Assembly (NCBI RefSeq): GCF_036039175.1
Contig: NZ_JAYXKP010000007.1
Span: forward strand, 62,001 to 126,000
Origin: Marinilactibacillus sp036039175
GTDB lineage: Bacteria; Bacillota; Bacilli; Lactobacillales; Carnobacteriaceae_A
Length of the DNA stretch: 64,000 nucleotides
Direction of reading: 5' to 3'
Program-made: the position numbers and the translations under genes
In this document: one piece after another, positions 41,233 to 49,111 of the stretch
Layout: every line of letters begins with the position of its first letter
How positions within the stretch are numbered: the first letter of the stretch is position 1
The notes under the pieces: model-generated
What the model was told of the DNA's origin: nothing
Databases searched by the model: none
Seen by the model: only the letters and a program-made list of their open reading frames with translations

Positions 41233-41772
41233 ATGAATAGAAAAATTAGTTTACTTAGTAGAAGTGTCAGTATTATATTAAATGTGTTCATGGGCTTAAT
41301 TTTATTTCAGATTGTCTATTTCATGTATTTTGTATTTTCAGATACATCATTTGAACTTGATACGCAGTTACCAAATGGCATTATGACCATACTCAGTTTT
41401 GGGCGACAATCAGGAGAAATTGATCAAACACTTGTTGGAACATTGAATATAATCGTTTCATTTTCACTTCTTTTTACCACGTTGATAGGTTATTTTATCG
41501 TTAGTAAACTTTTCAGTGATATGGCTAAAAGCGAAGTTCCGTTTAAAAATTTTCAAGTTAAAAAGATATACATACTATCGATATTATCTTTGATCTGTTT
41601 TTTAATTCTTACAGTTTTACCTAATATCCTTTATGCTGTATTTTTAGAAGGGACTTATGTACAAGTCAATGTTGATGGTGGATTATTATTGCTTTCAATA
41701 ATCTTTTATACACTAGCTGAAATATTTAAATACGGAGAGTCTTTACAAAAGGATGTCGACGAAACGTTATAG
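41233..41772 (+). CDS. DUF2975 membrane protein
   Basis: 179 residues with four transmembrane helices (about 12-34, 60-85, 112-135 and 148-168). DUF2975 proteins are found with small YozG-like HTH regulators in Bacillota, as here: the HTH gene starts 17 bases after this stop. The role of the pair is not known. Confidence 0.78.
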   Translation: MNRKISLLSRSVSIILNVFMGLILFQIVYFMYFVFSDTSFELDTQLPNGIMTILSFGRQSGEIDQTLVGTLNIIVSFSLLFTTLIGYFIVSKLFSDMAKSEVPFKNFQVKKIYILSILSLICFLILTVLPNILYAVFLEGTYVQVNVDGGLLLLSIIFYTLAEIFKYGESLQKDVDETL

Positions 41773-41788
41773 CATGGAGGAAAAAACA

Positions 41789-42007
41789 ATGGCCATTATT
41801 CTTAGATTAGATCGGGTTATGGCCGATCGTAAAATATCTTTAAAAGAATTATCAGAAAAAGTTGGAGTCGCAAATGTGAACTTATCTAAACTCAAAACAG
41901 GTAAGGTAAGTGCTGTACGTTTTTCAACATTGAACGCAATTTGTAAAGTACTTGAATGCCAACCGGGAGATATTTTGGAATATATAGAAGATGATGATTC
42001 AGAATAA
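41789..42007 (+). CDS. YozG-like Cro/CI-type HTH regulator
   Basis: 72 residues from ATG 41789 (GGAGG eight bases upstream; a longer frame overlapping the DUF2975 gene is not needed). An HTH_26/XRE domain, DRVMADRKISLKELSEKVGV then NLSKLKTGKVSAVRF and CQPGDIL, fills almost the whole protein. It is paired with a DUF2975 membrane protein and probably binds the palindrome upstream of that gene. Confidence 0.88.
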   Translation: MAIILRLDRVMADRKISLKELSEKVGVANVNLSKLKTGKVSAVRFSTLNAICKVLECQPGDILEYIEDDDSE

Positions 42008-42037
42008 GAAAAATTCAATTGAGTATTATGGTTTATT

Positions 42038-42071
42038 AAAAAGTAGTTTCTTCTCGGGAAACTACTTTTTG
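42038..42071 (+). terminator. Terminator of the DUF2975/HTH operon
   Basis: A 12-bp stem (AAAAAGTAGTTT with AAACTACTTTTT) followed by T. Confidence 0.88.
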
Positions 42072-42149
42072 TATGTGAAATGCTATATAATAGTTAAGAT
42101 TATTCAAAAAAATAGCGGAATGGTAGGCTTTTTTGATTCTCTTCCCAGG

Positions 42150-42163
42150 TTATGTTAACATAA
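42150..42163. promoter_or_regulatory. Perfect 14-bp palindrome upstream of opuAC-like gene
   Basis: TTATGTTAACATAA is self-complementary and lies about 135 bases before the start of the glycine-betaine binding protein gene. It could be an operator for osmotic regulation; the binding protein is unknown. Confidence 0.35.
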
Positions 42164-42298
42164 TTAGTGGAGTCTATTGAAGATAAAAAAAGAGTACGTC
42201 GTTCAATTTCTGATTTTAGGAAAACAAATTGAGCAGAAATACATATCGTCTCTTTTTAAAAACGATCTTCAACGGACTAATTTTTGAGGAGGAAAAGA

Positions 42299-43198
42299 AT
42301 GTTTTATCGAAAATCTATAGGAACACTGTCAATTGTATCAGGGGCTTTGCTACTTGCTGGATGTAGTACCGGTGAAGGAGCAGAGGATACAGGCGAGACC
42401 CATTTAGGAGAAGCGCTCGATTACACGATTACTGGGACAGAACCAGGAGCAGGCTTAACTCAAATGGCTAAAGATACTATAGAAACATATGACAACCTGA
42501 GCGACTGGAATTTACAGGAAAGTTCTGCTGCTGGAATGCTGACAGAACTGGACCAAGCCATCCGAAACGAAGAGCCAATCATCATTACAGCTTGGGCGCC
42601 ACACTGGAAATTTGAAGAGTATGATATTAAATTTCTAGAAGATCCAGAACTAACCTTTGGAGAAACCGAAAGTATTCATACCATTACAAGAATGGACTTC
42701 GAAGAGGACATGCCAGAAGCTTATAAAATTATAGAACAATTCAACTGGGAAGTTGAAGATATGCAAGATGTCATGCTAGAGGCAAGAGAGAAACCCTTTG
42801 AAGAAGTTGCAGCACAATGGGTAGAAGACAATCAAAATAAAGTTGAAGAATGGGTATCTGGAGCAGAAAACGGTAATGGAGAAACCGTTGAACTCGTTTC
42901 GACACCTTGGGATACGGAACGTGCTTCAGCAAACGTCATGAAAGTCGTACTAGACCAGCATGGATTTAATACAACAATTTCCAGTGTTGATCCGGCCATT
43001 ATGTTTAGTGCCATTGCAGCAGGCGAAGGTGATGTGAGTTTAGCACCTTGGCTACCTGGCTCACATGGTGCATTTATGGAAGAGTATGGAGAAGATATCA
43101 ATGATTTAGGGGCAAACTTAGAAGGGGCCCGTAGTGGCTTAGCCGTTCCTACGTATATGGACATTGATTCTATTGAAGACATCCCAAATATGAAGTAA
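42299..43198 (+). CDS. opuAC: Orphan glycine-betaine/proline-betaine binding lipoprotein
   Basis: 299 residues from ATG 42299, with GAGGAGG upstream. Lipobox LAGC gives lipidated Cys22. Two halves follow in the order of B. subtilis OpuAC, whose binding domain is a circular permutant: first ITGTEPGAGLTQMAKDTIE through ITAWAPHWKF, then ETVELVSTPWDTERASANVM and SLAPWLPGSHGAFM. The aromatic cage residues (W in AWAPHW, W in TPWDTE and W in APWLPGSH) are present, so it should bind glycine betaine. The ATPase and permease genes of such a transporter are not adjacent, so it must act with a permease encoded elsewhere. Confidence 0.88.
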   Translation: MFYRKSIGTLSIVSGALLLAGCSTGEGAEDTGETHLGEALDYTITGTEPGAGLTQMAKDTIETYDNLSDWNLQESSAAGMLTELDQAIRNEEPIIITAWAPHWKFEEYDIKFLEDPELTFGETESIHTITRMDFEEDMPEAYKIIEQFNWEVEDMQDVMLEAREKPFEEVAAQWVEDNQNKVEEWVSGAENGNGETVELVSTPWDTERASANVMKVVLDQHGFNTTISSVDPAIMFSAIAAGEGDVSLAPWLPGSHGAFMEEYGEDINDLGANLEGARSGLAVPTYMDIDSIEDIPNMK

Positions 43199-43213
43199 AC
43201 AAAATGAATAGTA

Positions 43214-43262
43214 TAAAAAATAGACAGATCACTCATCCAAATATGAGTGATCTGTCTATTTT
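43214..43262 (+). terminator. Strong terminator after opuAC-like gene
   Basis: A perfect 20-bp stem (43217-43236 with 43243-43262) ends in TTTT. Confidence 0.93.
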
Positions 43263-43356
43263 GGTTATTTGTCATAAATTGTTCTTAAAGCGTTTTGTTC
43301 GAAATTGAGATAACTGTGCTATAGTAAAATAAAAACAAAGTATAGAGGTACAAACT

Positions 43357-44958
43357 ATGCACGGACAACTATTGGCTTACATATCCGTTACCGCAACATC
43401 GGGTGTTCTGAATTTATACTTATTTCTATATATTTTTCGTAAACGACATCTATACAAAAGCATATCTTCTTATTTCTTGCCGTATATAGGTACAATCGCT
43501 ATTTACTGCATGGGTTCCGCCTTCGGTATGCTTTCTTCAAATCTTGGTGAAATGAAATTCTGGACGATTGTTCTGTACTTCGCGTTGCCCTATGCTTCTC
43601 CATTAGGTTTGCTGTTTATTTTGAAGTACTTGGGGTTCAACATCAAAAAGAAACAAATTGGTGGCCTATTGATTATTCCGGTGATTACAACTGGATTGGT
43701 CCTTACAAATGATTTGCATCATTTGTACTATAGAGTATACGAGGTTCATCCTGTATTAGGCGCGCCTTTTTTCTATCAAGAAATTGGGTTCTGGTACCTA
43801 CTCCAAGGGATTCTAACATTTGGTTGTATGCTAGGCGGTTTCTTAATGTTAGCGTCCAGATATAGAGAAATGTCTAAACAATATCGTCCGCAGATTCTAG
43901 CGCTTCTTTTCGGGCAATTTTTACCGATGACGACGGCTTTTGTTTATTTAATTGGTTTAACTCCTGAAGGGATCGATCCTGTACCCATGGTCATGTGGAT
44001 CTCGACCTTACTTTATTTTTGGGCAATCAGTTCATCAAGACTATTCAGCTTGATGCCCGTTGCAAAAGACGTGATATTTAATAGTATCAATGATGCTGTT
44101 ATGGTACTGGATGAATCTTTAAGGCTAGTCGAAATCAACCAAGCGTGTAGAAGTCATTTTACGCAAGTCAATCGGTCGTTTATTGGTTTGGATATTCAAG
44201 ATATATGGGAAACTTTATTTGATAAACCTTTCGATATGAAAATCGGTATGGCAGAGATCAAAACTCAATTAAATGATGAAAAAATTTATCAGGTACGCTT
44301 GTCTTTACTAGACCCTGCCCATAATGTAGATGGTTTTTTGATTATTTTTACGGATATCACAGAAGTCAAAAAGCTTCAGAATCTTCTGGAACAACAGGCT
44401 TATTACGATGATTTGACTCAAATTTATAACCGACGCGCTTTTCTAAAGCAGTGTGAAATTGACTATGAACAGTCAATTTTAGAACAAACCCCGTTTTCTA
44501 TCATGATTATGGACGTGGACTATTTCAAAAAAGTGAACGATGTTTATGGTCACCATATGGGAGACCGCTTGTTAGAACACATTGTTAAAATTTGCCAGAA
44601 TAATTTAGTGAACGAAGAACTTTTCGCTCGGTATGGCGGAGAAGAATTTGTTTTTGCAATTAAAAATTGTACGCAATTACAAGCGGAGGCATTAGCAAAC
44701 CGTATTCGATTAGCTGTTGAAAGTACGCCGTTGATCACGTCAAAAGGTGAAATTAGTGTAACACTTAGTTTAGGCGTGGCAGAGTCTATCAGAGATGTAG
44801 GAGAAACGGTATCAAATCTTTTGAATAAAGCAGATACAGCTTTATATCGAGCAAAGGAAACAGGAAGGAATAAGGTTAATGTCTATACGGAAGAAATGAC
44901 TGAGTCAAGTTCGTCCTACTTGGAGAATCCAACTAATCCTATTATGATGGAAGTGTGA
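43357..44958 (+). CDS. Membrane diguanylate cyclase with 7TM and PAS domains
   Basis: 533 residues: a seven-helix N-terminal sensor of the histidine-kinase 7TM type (to about 225), a PAS domain (about 235-345, ending LIIFTDITEVKK), and a GGDEF domain with GGEEF at 427-431, an active-site variant used by working cyclases. It should make c-di-GMP from two GTP in response to a signal sensed in or at the membrane. An ion-channel-like gene follows 29 bases downstream in the same direction and is probably cotranscribed. Confidence 0.9.
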   Translation: MHGQLLAYISVTATSGVLNLYLFLYIFRKRHLYKSISSYFLPYIGTIAIYCMGSAFGMLSSNLGEMKFWTIVLYFALPYASPLGLLFILKYLGFNIKKKQIGGLLIIPVITTGLVLTNDLHHLYYRVYEVHPVLGAPFFYQEIGFWYLLQGILTFGCMLGGFLMLASRYREMSKQYRPQILALLFGQFLPMTTAFVYLIGLTPEGIDPVPMVMWISTLLYFWAISSSRLFSLMPVAKDVIFNSINDAVMVLDESLRLVEINQACRSHFTQVNRSFIGLDIQDIWETLFDKPFDMKIGMAEIKTQLNDEKIYQVRLSLLDPAHNVDGFLIIFTDITEVKKLQNLLEQQAYYDDLTQIYNRRAFLKQCEIDYEQSILEQTPFSIMIMDVDYFKKVNDVYGHHMGDRLLEHIVKICQNNLVNEELFARYGGEEFVFAIKNCTQLQAEALANRIRLAVESTPLITSKGEISVTLSLGVAESIRDVGETVSNLLNKADTALYRAKETGRNKVNVYTEEMTESSSSYLENPTNPIMMEV

Positions 44959-44987
44959 TAAAAAGGATAGGATAGGTGGCAATTAAC

Positions 44988-45983
44988 ATGAATTGGTTTT
45001 TCTATATCTCAGGAGTTATCGTAATCGGGTTAGCAATTACGGATCTAATCTGGACAACACTTTGGGTTGATGGTGGGGCAGGTCCTCTTTCCAAAAGGTT
45101 AGCAGAAATAATTTGGAGAGTGTTTAACCGACTGGGAAGCATAAAAAATAAGTTTTATGATTTCGTCGGTCCGGTAACATTAGTAAGTACGCTATTTTTA
45201 TGGTCCTTTATGATTTGGGCAGGATTTTCATTATTCTTTTCAGGAGATCCTACTTCTATCAGTAATACTTCTAGCCCAGATAGTCCAATTGTCTGGTATG
45301 AACGGATTTATTTCACTGGATTCACACTGTTTACGCTTGGTCTTGGAGATTACGCACCAAAAGCAGGAATTTGGCAGATTGTAACGACTCTAAATTCAGG
45401 TGCAGGCATCTTGTTTTTGACTTTATGCGCTTCGTACATTATTTCTGTTGTAGATGCGGTTGTTCAAAAACGATCACTTGCAATGAGCATAACAAGTCTT
45501 GGAAATAAAAGCATAGAAGTGATCGAAAATGTTTGGAACGGCAAAGATTTTCACAATATAGACTTGGTACTAGTAGATGTTTCTTCTAAAATTAGCCAGT
45601 TAACGGAACAACATCATGCTTATCCTTTGCTCCATTTCTACCATAGTAGTAATCCAAAAGAATCTGCTTCTGTAGCGATTGCTATACTGGATGAGACGCT
45701 TACGATTTTAAAGAGTGGGTTAGCAGAAGAAAATAAAACGAATTTTTTACTGATTCAGAGTACGAAATCGAGTATAACAACCTATCTGGAAAGTCTGACC
45801 GAAGCTTTTGTGAATCCTTCTGATGTAGCTCCACCGATTCCAGATATAGATCCTTTAGTTAAAAAGGATTTACCACTTATAGCTGCTCGAGATTTTGAGG
45901 AGTTGTTCTCAGAGCAAGAAGACCGTAGAAAAAAACTGATGGGCGCTATACAAGTCGATCACCATACGTGGCCGGATCAATAA
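44988..45983 (+). CDS. Two-helix ion channel (Ion_trans_2, K+-type filter)
   Basis: 331 residues from ATG 44988, which has AGGTGG eight bases upstream (GTG 44976 in frame is less likely). Helices occur at about 5-25, 60-84 and 125-150, with pore loop FTLFTLGLGD and filter TLGLGD at 116-121, a variant of the TVGYGD potassium filter. The C-terminal 180 residues are cytoplasmic and of unknown fold. It follows the diguanylate cyclase gene and may be regulated with it. Ion selectivity is inferred from the filter only. Confidence 0.8.
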   Translation: MNWFFYISGVIVIGLAITDLIWTTLWVDGGAGPLSKRLAEIIWRVFNRLGSIKNKFYDFVGPVTLVSTLFLWSFMIWAGFSLFFSGDPTSISNTSSPDSPIVWYERIYFTGFTLFTLGLGDYAPKAGIWQIVTTLNSGAGILFLTLCASYIISVVDAVVQKRSLAMSITSLGNKSIEVIENVWNGKDFHNIDLVLVDVSSKISQLTEQHHAYPLLHFYHSSNPKESASVAIAILDETLTILKSGLAEENKTNFLLIQSTKSSITTYLESLTEAFVNPSDVAPPIPDIDPLVKKDLPLIAARDFEELFSEQEDRRKKLMGAIQVDHHTWPDQ

Positions 45984-45986
45984 AAT

Positions 45987-46037
45987 AGAAAAAACGATAC
46001 TTACGCAGAAAAATAGCTTCTGGTGAGTATCGTTTTT
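45987..46037. terminator. Bidirectional terminator
   Basis: A stem of about 14 bp (AAAACGATACT and its complement) around a loop of some 20 bases, with A and T runs on either side, between the convergent channel and hydrolase genes. Confidence 0.82.
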
Positions 46038-46040
46038 TGA

Positions 46041-46994
46041 TTATAGGGTGTGGTCTAGTGAAACATACTTTTCAAGGAAACAAGAGACTCTACGACGGTA
46101 CATAGCTTTATCTGTTACGTAGGCATAAGCATGTTCCGCTCCAGGAACGATGTAAAGTTCCTTAGGAGAAGCATTTGCTTCGTAAAGCTCATAAACCATC
46201 CAAGTTGGAACAAAGTGATCAGCGTCTCCATGAATGAATAACGTCGGCGTTTGATTTTTCTTCACTTGTTCAAGCGAGCTAGCTTCTTCAAACCAATAGC
46301 CTGCACGAATTTTTGTCACTAAACTGGTCATTTGAACCAATGGGAATTTCGGAAGTTTGTACATATCTTTTAACTGATGGGTAACTTCCTCTTCTACCGA
46401 ACTAAATCCACAATCTTCAACGATTGCTTTAACTTGTTCTGGTAGTTTTTCGCCACTCACATTCAATACAGTGGCGCCACCCATACTGATACCGTACAGA
46501 ATAATTTCGGACTGTTCCCCGTGACGTTGGATCATTTGATCGATCCATCTTAAATAGTCGTTTCGTTCATGCCAACCGAATCCAATATAATTTCCTTCGC
46601 TGGAACCATGACCTCTTGCATCAGAAACTAGGATATTAAACCCTAAGTCATAAAACAATTTAGCAAAAGGCGCCATATCTTTTAAGCTACCACTATAACC
46701 GTGGGCAATTAAAGCAACTTTGCTTGACGGTTTTTCTGCTGGAATATAAACACCAGAAATTGTCAGTCCGTCTTCAGAAACAATCTGCGTTACTTCGTGG
46801 TCTACGTCGTTATACCATTGTTTTTCAGCCGCCCATGGATCATCCGGATGAATCGTAGCGTGATCGAATTCTTCAATAAAAGGTTTCTTTGTGTTAGCTA
46901 CAGCGGTTTTGTAAAAGTAATTACCGGTTAGGGTCAAAGCACCTACGGCAGCACCTAAGCCACCTAATACTGTAGCGATTGTTTTCTTTTTCAT
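46041..46994 (-). CDS. Membrane-anchored alpha/beta hydrolase (YqkD-like)
   Basis: 317 residues. A signal-anchor helix covers residues 6-27, after which an alpha/beta hydrolase core follows: HGYSGSL as the oxyanion motif, DARGHGSSEG, nucleophile elbow GISMGG, and late HGDADHFVP and GAEHAYA with the Asp and His. This is the YqkD/BAAT-like family of outer-facing serine hydrolases with unknown substrates. Start ATG preceded by GGAGCC. Confidence 0.85.
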   Translation of the reverse strand: MKKKTIATVLGGLGAAVGALTLTGNYFYKTAVANTKKPFIEEFDHATIHPDDPWAAEKQWYNDVDHEVTQIVSEDGLTISGVYIPAEKPSSKVALIAHGYSGSLKDMAPFAKLFYDLGFNILVSDARGHGSSEGNYIGFGWHERNDYLRWIDQMIQRHGEQSEIILYGISMGGATVLNVSGEKLPEQVKAIVEDCGFSSVEEEVTHQLKDMYKLPKFPLVQMTSLVTKIRAGYWFEEASSLEQVKKNQTPTLFIHGDADHFVPTWMVYELYEANASPKELYIVPGAEHAYAYVTDKAMYRRRVSCFLEKYVSLDHTL

Positions 46995-47233
46995 ACGTTC
47001 GGCTCCTTCAATACGTTCTTCTGTTGACTATCGTAACATATTTTCATGATCATTTTATGAAGGAAGTCATTTACTTTAAAAGAGTTTTTGAACAAGACTT
47101 TTTTCGATTTGCATCGAGAGGCATTAGTTCCCCAATTCGCATTTTGTCGTTTTATTTTCTCCTTTTTATGAGATACTATGGAATATAGAAAAGTTCCACT
47201 ACTTGTAACAGAGTTGAAAAGGAGTGACGTAAA

Positions 47234-47515
47234 ATGTCCGAAATAACTGTTGGAGAATTGAAAACCCATTTGGAAGAAGTCAACTTGATTGATGTAAGAG
47301 AAACAGAAGAGTTTGATCAGGGGCATATTGAACAGGCGAGAAATATACCATTATCTACGTTAGAATATCAACTGGATGCATTTGATCCAGCCAAGACTTA
47401 TCACGTAATTTGTCGTTCTGGGAAAAGATCAGCTAGAGCTAGTGACATTCTTGAACAGAGAGGCATAAAAACTGTAAACGTAACAGGCGGTATGTTAGCT
47501 TGGGAAGAACAGTAA
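47234..47515 (+). CDS. Single-domain rhodanese-like protein
   Basis: 93 residues, a lone rhodanese domain: LIDVRETEEFDQGHI and the active-site loop with Cys60 in CRSGKRSA. It is expected to carry sulfane sulfur as a persulfide. AAAAGGAGTG precedes the ATG. No sulfur-metabolism gene is adjacent, though a disulfide oxidoreductase lies elsewhere in the window. Confidence 0.9.
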   Translation: MSEITVGELKTHLEEVNLIDVRETEEFDQGHIEQARNIPLSTLEYQLDAFDPAKTYHVICRSGKRSARASDILEQRGIKTVNVTGGMLAWEEQ

Positions 47516-47522
47516 ACGAACT

Positions 47523-47558
47523 GAAAAGGCTCGACAATAAACGTCGAGCCTTTTTTAA
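47523..47558. terminator. Bidirectional terminator
   Basis: A 12-bp stem (AAAAGGCTCGAC with GTCGAGCCTTTT) lies between the convergent rhodanese and DUF188 genes. Confidence 0.92.
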
Positions 47559-47563
47559 GCAAA

Positions 47564-47998
47564 TTATAAAAATTGCTGGAACAGTTTTCGGAAAGTTTCT
47601 TTATCTTCAGATGTAAATGCCTTTGGACCCTTAGTGCGTTGTCCGCTTTTACGTGCCATGGCACTGAAATGTCTTGTTTCGAGTAACTGATCGATATTAT
47701 CAGAAGAGTATCGGAAACCCTTATGATGCAGGACAATACAACCTTTTGGGAGCAAAAGAGAAGCTAAACCGTAATCTTGTGTCACGATGATGTCGGAGGA
47801 CTTAGCAAGTTGAACAATTTTAAAGTCAGCGGAATCTGCGCCATGTTCTACGTAAACGCGTTTTACGTATTCGGGATAATCTTGAAGAGAATAATGCGCA
47901 ATACTGGAAACGAGAACCACCTGAATATCTTTATCTTTAACTTCTTCAATGACCACGTCTTTTACGGGACAGGCATCAGCATCAATTAGAATTTTCAT
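47564..47998 (-). CDS. DUF188 (YaiI/YqxD) family protein
   Basis: 144 residues. ILIDADACPVKDVVIEEV and DIIVTQDYGLASLLL are the family signature; DUF188 proteins have a PIN-like nuclease fold with conserved acidic residues Asp5 and Asp7. Function unproven. It is transcribed alone. Confidence 0.9.
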   Translation of the reverse strand: MKILIDADACPVKDVVIEEVKDKDIQVVLVSSIAHYSLQDYPEYVKRVYVEHGADSADFKIVQLAKSSDIIVTQDYGLASLLLPKGCIVLHHKGFRYSSDNIDQLLETRHFSAMARKSGQRTKGPKAFTSEDKETFRKLFQQFL

Positions 47999-48118
47999 GG
48001 GATATTAAACCCTTTCTTTTAAATAGAATGAGGAACTCAGTACAATGAACTGTTTTCCACAGTGTAGCATAAAATAGGGTAGACTGAGAAAAAAAGTAGA
48101 ACGGAAAGAAGGAATTTG

Positions 48119-48766
48119 ATGAATGAGGAAATCGTCTTGAGTACAGCAGAAATGGTCCGCTCAAGGTTAACAGGAGAAGGATCAGGACATGACTGGTTCC
48201 ATATTGAACGCGTATGGAACAACGCGATTAAAATCGGTAAAGCCGAAAAAGTAGATCTATTCGTTGTGCAATTGGCCGCTTTACTGCATGATCTTGCAGA
48301 CGATAAGATTGTTTCTAGTGAAGCAGAAGGGGTCTCTGAAATTAATTACTGGCTTGAAGGAGAAGGTGTGCCATCTGCTGTCATTGAACACGTGTTATCG
48401 ATCATCCAGACAATGTCTTATAAAGGCGGAAACAATCACTTATATGGGTCACTTGAAGCGAAAGTCGTTCAGGATGCAGATCGTTTGGATGCTATTGGAG
48501 CGATTGGAATTGCTAGAACTTTTGTGTATGCCGGGAGCGTGGGTAATCCAATATTTGACCCGCAGTACACTGTTCGAGAAAACATGACTAAAAAAGAATA
48601 TCGTGAAGGAAAAAGTAGTGCCATCCATCATTTTTACGAAAAATTACTAAAACTAAAAGAACTGATGAATACCGAAACAGCCATCCAGCTTGCAGAAGAC
48701 CGTCACCAGTTTATGGAAATCTATCTGGAACAGTTCTTCAAAGAATATACGCTAGAAGACGAATAA
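48119..48766 (+). CDS. HD-domain phosphohydrolase
   Basis: 215 residues from ATG 48119 with AAGAAGG upstream; a TTG at 48116 is also in frame. The HD motif: HDWFHIERVW (His), LLHDLADDK (His-Asp), and later VQDADRLDAIGAIG. This is the YedJ-like family of metal-dependent phosphohydrolases with unknown substrates. A terminator follows the stop at once. Confidence 0.88.
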   Translation: MNEEIVLSTAEMVRSRLTGEGSGHDWFHIERVWNNAIKIGKAEKVDLFVVQLAALLHDLADDKIVSSEAEGVSEINYWLEGEGVPSAVIEHVLSIIQTMSYKGGNNHLYGSLEAKVVQDADRLDAIGAIGIARTFVYAGSVGNPIFDPQYTVRENMTKKEYREGKSSAIHHFYEKLLKLKELMNTETAIQLAEDRHQFMEIYLEQFFKEYTLEDE

Positions 48767-48827
48767 AAAACCGCAGTTTTGACACTTGAGGGCTATTAGG
48801 CTTCAGAGTCGAAACTGCGGTTTTTAA
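48764..48827 (+). terminator. Long-loop terminator after HD gene
   Basis: AAAAACCGCAGTTTTGAC pairs with GTCGAAACTGCGGTTTTT across a loop of about 25 bases. Confidence 0.75.
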
Positions 48828-49111
48828 ATAGTGTCAGTTTGAAGAATACGTGTCCGATTGTTGGAACTGAGATCGAAATAGCAGTGAGTTTAAAGAATAC
48901 ACGCCTGATTGTTAGAACTGAGATCGAAATAGCAAGTCAGTTTGAAGAATACGTGTCTGATTGTTGGAACCGAGATTGAAATAGCAGTGAGTTTGAAGAA
49001 TACACGTCTGATTGTTGGAACTGAGATCGAAATAGCAAGTGAGTTTAAAGAATACACGTCTAATCTTAAAATTGAGTACGTTTAAGTATACTAATTTGAG
49101 AAAATCCTACT
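48767..49111. other. Gene-free stretch with terminator and tandem repeats
   Basis: These 345 bases between the HD gene and the M20 peptidase gene hold a terminator, then four and a half copies of a 51/52-bp repeat. No ORF with a ribosome site is visible on either strand. Confidence 0.75.
48835..49077. repeat. 51/52-bp tandem repeat array, 4.5 copies
   Basis: The unit is built on AGTTTGAAGAATACACGTCT, then GATTGTTGGAACTGAGATCG and AAATAGCA. Copies begin at about 48836, 48887, 48939, 48990 and 49042, with spacing that alternates 51, 52, 51, 52. Odd copies have TACGTGTC and even copies TACACG(C/T)C, so the array is really two tandem copies of a 103-bp dimer plus a decaying fifth unit. There are no spacers, so it is not a CRISPR. 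Confidence 0.9.

Noticed and set aside
41753..41788. Longer start for the HTH gene overlapping DUF2975
   Set aside because: The internal ATG 41789 has a strong GGAGG site and aligns with the family start.
47401..47736. Minus-strand ORF of 111 codons across the rhodanese/DUF188 junction
   Set aside because: It overlaps two real genes and a terminator, and its sequence looks like out-of-frame translation.
48835..49077. CRISPR array
   Set aside because: Units adjoin directly with no unique spacers, the period is 51/52 bp and no cas gene is near.
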